From contig QXVZ01026443.1 in NCBI GenBank assembly GCA_008931825.1, forward strand, positions 4,774-57,532: a stretch of DNA of 52,759 nt. The letters run 5' to 3'. Both the position numbers and the translations under genes were made by a program. This DNA is from Phallusia fumigata (lineage: Eukaryota > Chordata > Ascidiacea > Phlebobranchia > Ascidiidae). The first letter of the stretch is position 1. Each line of letters starts with the position of its first letter. Below, in pieces: positions 39,942-50,600 of this stretch. The notes below the pieces were generated by a model. It searched no databases. It had not been told where the DNA came from and was given only the letters and a program-made list of their open reading frames with translations.

Positions 39942-41352
39942 GGCCTCGACTTTGTTACGAAGGAGCAGACTGGGTCAGTTCGAATTAATTGAATGAAAAC
40001 TAGAGTGATGTAAGGGGCAAAAATACTTTTCTGTAACAACCACATAAAAATAAGCCAAGATTTCTTTAAAAGTTAAACCGGAATGCAGTTAAGTTCACAA
40101 CGTCGACATGATTTAAAATACTCCACGTATCATTCCAAAATGCAATGTCATTTTGTGCAAAACGGATGTTCATATTTTTACAGTTTGATTGACATGCTTA
40201 CATAGTTCCTTCAAGTTCATCAGAAAACGTGACGTCATCGCATTGTTCACTGAATCATCCGCTCATTCTTTTTTATTATTGACATAAAAAACATAGTCCC
40301 TCGCAAACATTTGCAGGATGTTTGTTTTCGCAACATGAGCCTCGGCATGAAAGAACCCTGACGTCACAACCGCCATTGTGATGCTATTTCAGCATCCTTA
40401 ATGTGTTTACTCAAACTGCGGGTTGGTAAGCATGGACCCTATAGGCGGACGGATGTACAAAAATACACACTTTATGCTTGGATCGACAGGCATGGGAATT
40501 ACGACTAGGTTACTATGAATCTTGCCATCAGCGAAGGGCTTCCCTGCAGGGTGTATTGAGGATGAAATAAAGCACGCGCTCCCATTCATAAATTTACCGG
40601 CACTGGTGGTCACTGAAAGGACACGTCCGGTAAGGGATGTTCAGTTGTACCAAGAAAAGTCGTCCCCATTCATTAAATCGAGTGGGCCTGTGAATAGGGG
40701 TTTAATTTAGAGAAATTGTTTGCTGGATTACAGTTTGTGGCGCACCAAATATGAAAATCACCTGAAAACACGTACTTGGTTGCCTATCCTCTGTGTTGAG
40801 CACAATTCACAACAAACCACGCTTGACAAGATTTTAATAACTGATAAAAACAATATGTTTGAGCGTTGTAACATATTGGCACAAAAAACGATAAACGCGT
40901 TCGTAACACTTAGTATTCGAGCCACGTAATGTGATGAAATAAAAGGAAAATTACATAGAAGAGACAAAATCTTTGGGTATAAATACATACATTTTACAAA
41001 ACAGAGTCTTTTGGGGTTTTGCAACACAAAGATATGCCTTTAATACACGAAAGACACAACAAATAAGCACCCAGCCCACAAGAAGCAAAACGTGTTTAAA
41101 AAAGGACAGACACACCCCCTAGTGTAATACGGTGGCATATAAATATAAAGAGAAAATAATAAAAATGCAGAACCAACCATATAGCACAATGATAAAGCAG
41201 ATGGGTAAAAGGTTAATAAAGCTCTTTACACAATGGTTTCGGGCAGATCAGCAGCAGGCCTTGCACGCTTGGTCGTCGACTCGTCTGGGCTCCGCAATGC
41301 CCTCCGGCGGTTGCTGCGACGCGGTAATTCCTTCACCGGCGAAATTACACCC
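39942..41352. repeat. Right copy of the ~1.4-kb direct tandem duplication
   Basis: Matches 38508-39940 throughout, including the conserved CRE-containing block (40350-40370), a second CRE (40230-40237) and the 3' coding part of the PHF7-like gene (41226-41352). Beyond 41352 the sequence continues into the intact gene, so this is the copy attached to the real locus. Confidence 0.85.
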
Positions 41353-42449
41353 ATTGACACAGCCAGCTCTCTAGCGCCATCTACGCCATGGATTTCCGTG
41401 CAACCTTTGCAGGCGTAATACGACTTTTCGGAATCGACCTCTTCGGAGCAAGCAATGTGGGTTCCCGAGGAGCCGCAAAGATCGCAGAGGACGACCGCCC
41501 ACTCCGACCCCTTCAGGTTGTAGCTGTTGCAGTAAATTTTTTTCGGTATTAGCAAGCTTTTTGTCACCTAATAACTGTATCACTGCATACCGCTAAACTT
41601 AACCGAATGAACATCTTCAGGTGTATTTTCTGGCAAAACAATTTAGACACTTAAACAACGTCCAGAAAAACGCAATGCGACAACAAATAGTGCACCTTCA
41701 GTCCAACTGACGTATATACTGCCTTTCTTAGGGAATTAAACCCGTTTAAGCGACATTTTCGCAACTTACCCGACCGGACTGCATGGGTTAGTACTGCTCC
41801 AAACATAATTAATGGCAAAATTACTAAAGAATTAATTTTTTTTAAACCCTACAACCAGCGGTAAATAAATACAGTTCACCCAACTAAAACTTCGTTTAAA
41901 AAACAATTTGGGATAAGGAACCTCAACAGAAATCAGCAAACTTTATCGTATGCTTCTGTTTAAAGATTGTCATTTATGCAGGAACCGAATAAATGGAACA
42001 ATATACAGCTGTTTATTAGCAACCAGCAATATGCTTTAAGAAAGCAAAAATTAAACAAACTTACTCTTTTCCATGCGGACAATTGCATTGCCCTACGTCG
42101 CATATGGTGTGACGCTGCAGAAGGTCGGTAAAGGCGTCGTGCGATAACTCCCAAGACGCATCCCGTTCGGGCACATATATTCCCATCCGCTTCATCTCGT
42201 CAGAGAAATTGTCACTGTCGTTACAGACGGGACAGCGGAAGAAGTAAGTGCCACAGGAAAACGCCTGCAGTAACACAGTATCAGCATTGGTGTACAGCGC
42301 TGGGGTAGAAGCTAGCAACAAGGTCCACAGCTTCTCTATACCTGTTGCTGCACGCATGTTCTGTGCAGGACACTGTTCGTACAACAGGGTGTTCGTAGAA
42401 GTTGGTGATCGTCACTTACATTTTGGGCCTCACAAAGGCAAATTGGACA
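41226..42449 (-). CDS. PHF7-like: PHF7/G2E3-like RING-PHD protein, 3' three exons (5' end not found)
   Basis: Exons in transcript order: 42449-42342, 42264-42065, 41523-41226. Together they are 606 nt, 201 codons plus stop, and phases close. The first exon starts CPICLCEAQ and carries PCC and HRTC. The second continues CGTYFFRCPVC, completing a RING-type zinc site, then has MGIYVPERDASWE and CNCPHGK. The third has YNLKGSEWAVVLCDLCGSSGTHIAC and a PHD-like YYACKGC, then a basic, probably nuclear tail. This order (RING, conserved RDASWE linker, atypical PHD) matches PHF7 and G2E3, which act as nuclear ubiquitin ligases or chromatin readers. A stop codon directly precedes the first exon at an AG acceptor, so upstream exons must exist, presumably with the N-terminal extended PHD. 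I could not find them. No HECT domain follows, which favours PHF7 over G2E3. Confidence 0.88.
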
Positions 42450-43254
42450 CTAAAAGAGCAAACAGTCAGGGCTATAACACGATTGCAGTNCCACAAACCA
42501 CGAGCGTTGGTAAATAAAAAACAAACTTTGCACTTTGCAGCGTTACACATGCGTGACCACATGATTGACCTACGTTTGGCGCTAGAGTGTTGCAAATAAA
42601 TGTCAATCCACAATAAGCTTGCCAACCCCAACGGTTCTTTATTTCAAAAGAGTGTCTTGTATTCTACTCTATTTGTCCTTGGCTCTTGCCCTTTGTTGGG
42701 TTTTGAAATTACATGATTTGACCTTTATTTTAAAATCGTTTGGAATCGTTTGGCATTCAAGATATGATCGCAAAAGCGTTTACTTTTTGTAAGAGTAGAC
42801 TGCAGAGTGCAGACTCTCTCAACTCTGCAATCTGCACAATGACAACACCGCAGCGCGGCAAACCGCAGATTAGGGTGTAAAATTAGACCTTTTTTTATTT
42901 ATAATCCAATTCTTCATTTTAAAAGTCACTCGTTTTTGGAAAACCGGAAAATCGGATAATAACGACATCAGAGGAGCAGTTGAAAATTTGAAAAAGCAAT
43001 ACCTCCGCCTTACAACTGAACTGAGACCAGAAATCAAAACAAGTATGGCGTATAGGGTCTGTTATCTGTCACGACCACAGGTCATAACTGCGTCATCATT
43101 GCACATACCCAAATAACCTTAATACATGTTTAACGTCATCATAAAATATTAACGGGATGTAAAAATTTCACGCTTTACGAAATAATCAACGTAGACAGCT
43201 TAAATTTGGTGTGTGACGTCATACGAAATATTACCTTAATCGGGTAACAACAGT

Positions 43255-43347
43255 GAAATCTATGTGAGAACACTTTTTATTTTCAACATTTCATGTTATT
43301 ATTAGATCGAAATATTAGTTGGAAGTGTGTTTTCCAGATATGACAAT
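43255..43347 (+). repeat. Dispersed repeat, copy 1 (inverted partner at 45451-45544)
   Basis: Starts GAAATCTATGTGAGA and includes TAGATCGAAATATTAGTT and AAGTGTGTTTTCCAGA. The reverse complement of 45451-45544 matches it over its length with scattered differences. The flanks on both sides are unrelated between copies, so this is a mobile-type repeat of roughly 90 bp or the shared end of a longer element. Confidence 0.75.
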
Positions 43348-45450
43348 TTTTGTATTGTACGAGATTATACTGGTTAAGCCCAATTGCATTTCAAACCTGT
43401 TGGTTCGATGTCATATAAATTTGACCTACAGTTGATATTGGCATCTATTCTAATTTATGGCAACTGAATCAAAATTTTTAATTTGCTCCCGTTTAAAAGT
43501 GTAAAAACTTCAGGGCCGCATTACCTGATATTCATTACGGCATAAACTAGGACACAAAAATACCAGCAACATATATGTCCGCTGTTGTTATAGTAATCAG
43601 TTACCAAAAAGCCGACCAAAACTCTATCGTGTCATATCTTGACAATGTATTAGTTTACAAACTGTTTGTCTGGGCAAGATAATAACTACAACTGAATTCA
43701 GGGATGCTTAATCGCTGTTTCCACAAATAAAAACTAGTTTTTGCGTGCAGGGCTACATTAAGCCTTTGGGAAGCCCGAAGCAGACATATATTGGCTTTTT
43801 GGCAACTTAATTATGGCAAACAAACGCAAAATAATTTATGTTTTGAAGCAAAACAGTGACTCAACTCATCCAAAATATGTTCTTAAAAACGTGACAATGT
43901 GCGTCCCCCCAAAAACGTTTTCCTCTCCATTTTTTTAACTTTTGCCATCGGGGTTTCATTTAACACTATAACTAACATTTCTTAACCCAACGCTTCAACA
44001 ATTCCTTTGCAATTAACCAACCTAAAACGCGACATGCTTGCACACTTATGTAAGAATACATCAAGAGTACTATCTCTATCCAAAATAAAATTTATTTTTA
44101 TTATTCGGATCCGACGTCATTTGAACCAATAGACGGGAGTTCAGCTTCGCCAAGACCTCCACCATTAGATTGCTACACATCTCGTCAGACAGGGTTGGTT
44201 AACGGGCGAGAAATTTGCGCACAGAGAGTATTATATGCGATCCCACACCCCACTCCGACAGTTGAAAAATTAAAGCACGCAATCTCACGCTGCTGCATAT
44301 GTTTGCACATTTGCTGTCGATTTCACTTTTTTAATTCTTCGCGCAGAATACGCTCCAACGAAGTTCGTGCTTTGTTTAAGGACTGCCCGCGATACTTGGC
44401 AGTACAGTCAAAAACCACCCGCGGATTAGTGACAGGTACCATACAATGCCTTCAGAGTATTTCTCATCCTTTAGCTATGTAGCCCTGAACTGTCTTGGTG
44501 TGTCCCGCAACACGTTATTACGCCTGAGGTGGTGTTCCAAAGTGCTCAGTTTAGCTGTCGTGTCCCAGTTGTTGCGCGCAGCGGTTGCCCTCTCGGACAC
44601 CACGGCAATTCAGAAAGGAATTCAAACCGTTTTAAATATGTGAATATACGGCATAATGCCTCTTGCAGGCCTAGCGTACGATTCGTTCTAAATATATTTT
44701 TGGATTGTCTGTTAAATAGTTGGACGCGCGAGCTGAGTAGTCACTTGGACCCCCAGTTCTATTATAGTTTATGCTTCGTCCGCGGAATGTTGTTGTCCAT
44801 TGAACCTCGACCACTTTCACATGGGCTAGTTATGTGCCCAGATAAGCAGCAGGAGATTGCGAGTTTGCCTCACGAAACCGGTTAGAAAGTCGGTCCCAAA
44901 ATTCACCGTTGTTTTTCTTCATGCTTGCAAGTTTTGGGGGGTGCGCCTTGTAGGCGGATAAGGGCTTGGTTTCGCATTGTTGTAATTAACTTTTGCAACA
45001 AAAAACATGCATTCAAAAAAAAATTTTTGTACTTTTAGGGCATTGACTAATCTTTTTTATGTTGGTACCACTTTTTGAAATTACCAAGAAGTTCTCGTAA
45101 ACCTTTCAGTAATTATTGTTCCCATGTTCAAATAACAACCATCCCCGTACCCCGGAGGGGTATGAATACCCCTGGTTTAAGAAACCCGGAAAAATGATTC
45201 CTACATGGCTGCTTACCAAGGATGGCAGTACGATACAACCTTTATTACGAAGAGCGTACCGTACCTGATTTTTGCTGCGTACCGTTCTTTCATCCTTGCC
45301 GCTTACATTTGGAGAGGGTCAACATGTCACGCAACCAAAACCAATGTTTGATCGTCTATACAACAGTCGACGAAAAGTGTTGAGGGACCGTATTAGGGTT
45401 GCCAACTCTGTTAAGCTACAATAAAGCACATAAAAACTTGAACGATATTT

Positions 45451-45544
45451 TATCACGTCTGGAAAACACACTTTCAATTAATATTTCGATCTGATGATGA
45501 CATAAAATATTGGCACTACTGTTACGTTTTCTCACATAGATTTC
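45451..45544 (-). repeat. Dispersed repeat, copy 2 (inverted partner at 43255-43347)
   Basis: Read on the minus strand it matches copy 1 from GAAATCTATGTGAGA through GTGTTTTCCAGA, with substitutions between them. The two copies face each other about 2.1 kb apart. They could be inverted ends of one degraded element or independent insertions. Confidence 0.75.
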
Positions 45545-45662
45545 TTTCATAACAAATTACAGCTCGATTTTGTAAAGGCCTCATCACCACCTTGTTGTAT
45601 AATATGCTTGGTCCATCGAGTCTCAGTTGAAAAGTTCAATCACAAGTCAAAACGATTTAAAA

Positions 45663-45750
45663 ATAAAGGACAAATGAGGTTATTTCAAACCTCAACAAAG
45701 GACAAGGACAAATAGAGCGGAATAAAGGATTGTCCTTTGAAATAAAGGAC
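45663..45750. repeat. Cluster of AAAGGACA words with inverted copies
   Basis: The words AAAGGAC, AAAGGACA and TGTCCTTT recur at least five times in ~90 bp. A small hairpin (GAGGTT / AACCTC) lies among them. This looks like the terminal part of a degraded non-autonomous element, but I could not define both ends or a target duplication. Confidence 0.45.
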
Positions 45751-46480
45751 GGTTGGCCATATTCAATGTAACTGTGCACTTCAACGTTTGTTCTTATCGT
45801 TTGCCCTTTGGACTGATACTGTAAGATTGTAACTTGACTTAACAAAAGTATCCAATAACGTGTTTTGTGAGAAACAATTACTCTTTATGAATGATACAAA
45901 ACTACGCATGGCGGAGTGTATGTTTAAGGTTTGTCTCCTTAAACAGACTTACTTGTACACAAATTGGACGCGCCAAAGGCCCAATAAACTCCAAACAAGC
46001 AAAACTATATTTTAATCGCGGCTTACAGAGTAAACCGCGATAAGGCGACTTTATGAATACTTCATTGGCAATAGCCATGTCAAAGACCACGTTTGCTTGT
46101 ACAATAACGAAATCTTAAAACGACCAAGACTGCTCATTGTACCCAAGGATAACTTAATAATGCTCTACTGGAGGGTAATTTGCTTCAAACGCTTGACTCA
46201 TTAAGTTGTAATAACTATAGGGCATTACCTGCATTCTTAATTCACATGATCACTCTAGCACATATTTCTTAATTGCACACAAAGGTAAATAAAATCTCAA
46301 ATTGCTACAGTGCCAAATATGGACCCAGATTAAGCGCGTTGCAAAAAATATTACATTGGCAAGCAAACACAAAAATATTTGAATACAGACATGTATGACA
46401 CAATGATTGTCAGAACAAAGCTGTAGCTATTGGATCCCATACCATTTGATTAACAATTTTGATTGAATATAGCAACTCAG

Positions 46481-47082
46481 TCATGAATATGATGAGGCTG
46501 GGTGACCATCATGAAACACTTCTTCCATAGGTTGCCACCAATTTCCAGATCCTCCTTCTGATGGCGGTGGCCCTTCCCACTCCAAAGGGCGTTGACAAGG
46601 CTCACAAACCTTTATACAGAAAATGTTTTGATTCTTTCAACTCAAGTCCTGCCACTAGTGATGGTGTGACTTCAAATCCAAAGTAACATCACCATTTAAT
46701 CAAGCAAGGGATAAGCAAAATACTCCCACCTGCTTAAGCATGCAGCTTAACAGTATAATTATGACAAAAATATTGTTTTTACTTTTATTTTGTCTATGAA
46801 GTAAATAAACACAAGCAAACTAACCTTCCACCATTCTTTTGTAGTTGGATCAGCAGCTATTGCAGCCATGTCCTTATCATAGTCGTCACCAATATATTCC
46901 AAATGTGAAAATAAAACACCTAACTCTTTGCAGTGGTAAATGGTATAATTTCTGATGTTGCTCTCCTCAATTCTCTTTAAGACTTTTGGCCATGCTGAGG
47001 CATGTAGTTTTTTGTACTCTTCAAGCTTTTCAGGCTTCAGGTGAATGACAGCACCAAATCGCTTTGCAGCTTTGCTGGACAT
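46481..47082 (-). CDS. L-rhamnose mutarotase (RhaM/DUF718) family protein, complete 2-exon gene
   Basis: Exons in transcript order: 47082-46825 (86 codons) and 46609-46481 (42 codons plus stop), joined in phase 0 at WWK/VCEPCQ. The 128-aa product is a full-length member of a small dimeric ferredoxin-like family that interconverts alpha and beta anomers of L-rhamnose in bacteria. It has the N-terminal beta strand RFGAVIHLKPEKLEEY, the helix with YKKLHASAWP (His is a family active-site position), the WW pair, and the C-terminal PCQRPL and WWQPMEEVFH motifs. No signal peptide, so cytosolic. The true animal substrate is unknown. The gene lies 565 bp downstream of PTDSS on the same strand. A TTGTCACAG acceptor sits 7 nt before the ATG, so the leader is either cis-spliced from an untranslated exon or trans-spliced. 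Confidence 0.92.
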
Positions 47083-47647
47083 GTTTGTTCTGTGACAATA
47101 GCCTAATATGTTCCTAAATCCTGAAGAAATACTGACATTTCAATGCAGTTCCACAACACTGACACAATTCATTGTAGTTTGCCCAGTAAAACAACAATAA
47201 AACTTCTTCAGTACTAATTACAGATCATGTCACCCCATTCAAGTTTATGTCTTGGTGGATTGCAAACACAGACATGACAATTAAGCAGTGTGCAAGTAAA
47301 AGCTACACATGCAACACACAGAAATAAATTAGTCATAAATTCAAAACAGGTTATGGTGTTGGTCCAAACAGAAGGGAGATGTGTAGAAACATTGGGTACT
47401 AAAGACAAATTGGCATTAAAAGTTTTAACTTTGAAAGTTAAGTGATGCAAAATTTGTGTATGATAAGCTACATATTCAAAATCACAACACCTGCGAAAAA
47501 TAGTGAAAACGGCACCTGCTATAAATAGGAAATAATGGCTATTTACTAACAAATTTTTTAATGCAACAAAGTTGACATATCCGTAAAAACACTTAACACA
47601 AGTTATTGCAAAATAGAAACGTATCACAGGTACAATGAAATCTTTTT
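47083..47647 (-). other. Spacer between PTDSS and mutarotase genes, probable PTDSS 3' UTR
   Basis: AT-rich. A possible ATTAAA polyadenylation signal on the minus strand lies at 47562-47557, about 90 nt after the PTDSS stop. A 137-codon open frame (47627-47214) spans most of the spacer. It has no early ATG and no homology I recognise, so I do not call it a gene. The mutarotase splice acceptor is at 47091-47090. Confidence 0.5.
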
Positions 47648-50600
47648 CTACAAGCCATTTGTTCTTTCATGTGTTAAATTTCTTTGCCTAACTCTATCAA
47701 GAACGGGTGGTTCATCACTTTCTCTATCACCATCACAACTTGAACCTTCCTCATTGCTGGTGCCATTGCAGGATGCTCTTCCATACCTTGACAAGGGCTT
47801 TAGAACAGTAGGAAACTCTGGCCCAGAAAGGTCTCCATCGTATACTTCAATATCCTGTAAAGAAGGAAATAATGTAAGTTTTGTTGTTGCATAAACATGC
47901 AGCACACAGTTTTACCTTGTTGTATCCCCAGCGAGTCAGTGAAACCATCATGTATAAACAAAGTAATGTCACAACCATCTGACATGTGAATCAAAGTAAA
48001 ATAATTTAATTTCTGAATGACTTCACAAAAAGTGCAATTTCTTACCGAAACTACAAGCCAACCAACAACATTCACAAATTGAGTGCGAGTAAACTCCTCT
48101 GCCCCAAACTTAAGAGAGACAATACTTTCAACACAAGTGATGGCACTGCACAAAAAAAATTAAAAAAATGCTGGAGAACGTAAAGCTGTATGAGTCAAAT
48201 TATTAAATCAGTGGCTTTGGCACTTTATTTATTGTAATTTTTGGAAAAATGATAAACAGATATAATTAAAAAGAATAATATCCTGTTGTAAATTATAAGA
48301 ACCGCACAGTCTACATGGCTATGAGTTATCAAGAAAAAATGTTTATTTAGCATGTAATTGTCACAACACACTTAAGTTCTAGTTCTTTAGTAAAGTTTTT
48401 AATTTCACAGCCGAGGTTTAGTTAAAAGTGATGTGAAAAAATAATTTTAAACACAAGTTCAACACTGACCAAAAACTTCTTGTAAATACTAGAAGGGTGG
48501 CCTTCACCATATTGCCATTCCATATGCACTATCAGTCTATCAGTCAATTTATTTCGAATATATATTCACTAGATTATTTTAAATTTGATCTCATAGTTCT
48601 TCTAGGCTTTTTATGGGATGATTGTTTTTGCAGGCAGTTTTTCTGCAATTAAAGAAATTGATCACCCCAATGGCATGTTCTACAAACTGTAAATTTCAAC
48701 ATAGTTAGACATCGTTTAATAAATTAACCCATTTTAGGGTGCTAGCGGGGTAATCCCTAAGGCTATGAGGTCAGCGAAATGGATAAAACACCAACTTTAG
48801 GAAAGGGGACCCATAATAAACTTATGCGATTAAATATTTTTTGAGTAAAATACAAACAGTTATAGAAAAAATGATGTTTTAGTCCCTTCAAAAAAAAAAT
48901 GGTGTGAATACTCACATAAAAACCCATGATTGCGTCCCAAGTCGTTTGCACCGAGTATCAGTCAAGTACACATAGTACTGCCTAAAAATGTAAATGCATG
49001 TTATTTTGTAATCTAGCTAAGACACAAATAGTTTGTTTCAATTTATCAAAAATGTAAGTATTTTAGACATACCTTAATGCTGGAGCAGAAATTGCTCCCA
49101 TTAACAGGATGCGACCCCAACAAAATGGATGCTTAGCCGGAAACCGAAGAAAATGTTTCAGAAAAAATGTATTTAGTTCTGCCATCTGCAACAGAGAATA
49201 ACAAGTATCTAAATTACGTCAACAGTTTTTAACAACAAGATTTTAATTCTACCCACTTACTTTACGTAAACTATAGAGCAAAATGCTTTGTAACAATGTA
49301 CTCAAGTCATCTTACATGTTAGAAACTTACCACAAAAAATATAATAAGTATATACACGCCAACGACTCTCATTATTGAAGAGTTGGGATCCAACCACCGA
49401 ACTGGCATCCACCTGGCTGGCATAAACTGCATGGCAGCTCTTCTTAGCTTTCCAGTTGTGGTGTGAATGTCTCTGAAAAAAGTCATTTTTGTAAACACTT
49501 AGAATTGAATATTTGATCTTTAAACATCCCTAGTCACCATTATATGCAATATCAAGATAAAAAAAAAACTGTAGTACAATTGTTCTTAAATCGAAACAAG
49601 GTAAATTCTAAAATGCAAGATATTGTCAACTGAGTTCAATACAACCAATGGTTGCTACAAAAACATACTTGATAGATTCCCATCTGTATTCTCTCATCTC
49701 CAGAAACCTGCAAACCTGAATCCCCAGCCAAATACCACAACCGTTGCAAAGTAGTACATCCAAAAAAATTTGATCCCACCAACACTCTTTAAAGTTAGGT
49801 AGTAAATGCATGAAAAAAACCTGCAAAATTGAAACACATTCTTGTCACTTTGTTTGTCATCATTCCATAAAAATAGCCTCATACTTTAAAACCAAGTGAG
49901 TTAATGTTTGCATGAAAGGGTATGAGAGCCTAAATTTAGTTTCCAACATTTAAATATAAACTGGTTAAACAAGATATGCATGGAAAACAAGTGTTTTGCA
50001 GGCAATAGATATCCTTCAGTTTGAACAGTTGTACATAAATTTGTGGGGGCTTTTTAGAACAGGCCTGTTGATGAAAGCACAACGTTTTGCCAAAAAAATA
50101 CACATCTCAAACTCCAACCTCGGTCATTTCCCAAAGTATGCTGATTGACCAACATAAGGTATAACTTCTTAGCAACAATGCTTTCAATGCCCAACCCATG
50201 AAGTGACCAAATGCAAAAACATCAAAACCGGAATAGATCCTTTCCAGTGTTACATCAGAACAATTCACTGCGTATTCCTGTGTGAAAATTGGTCATTATA
50301 GAACTGTGAAAGACTATTAAACATGTTTTAGTTAACATACCTCAATAGTATCCACCTCCCGCTTTGCATGCTTAACTGACGGTTCTAGCCAAACCAATAT
50401 ATCTCTTACTTGAGTGACATTTAAAAAGGAAATAAAAACAAGCCCAAGAAAGTATAAAACACTGAAACCAAAAACAATTCTCCAAACCTAATACAAAACA
50501 CACAGTGTAAGAATTTGTAGTTTAGAAATGGGGCATGTCAAGTTGGCAACTTACTGCAGGATGAGGTCTTGTAAAAGGTCCATTTGGAAATGCAAGAATG

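Larger units (their letters stand above)
42450..46480. other. AT-rich region between the PHF7-like gene and the mutarotase gene
   Basis: About 4 kb. It should contain the missing 5' exons of the PHF7-like gene if that gene is complete, but I see no Cys/His-rich exon on the minus strand. The plus-strand frames at 44195-44885 show no family resemblance. It holds an inverted repeat pair, a cluster of AAAGGACA words, a CRE at 43214-43221 and one single-base N at 42490. Confidence 0.45.

Noticed and set aside
42416-42631. 71-codon minus frame overlapping the first PHF7-like exon
   Set aside because: It is in a different frame from the conserved RING exon and crosses an N.
45157-45172. GGGGTA-TGAA-TACCCC palindrome
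   Set aside because: Resembles a transposon end, but I found no partner terminus or target duplication.
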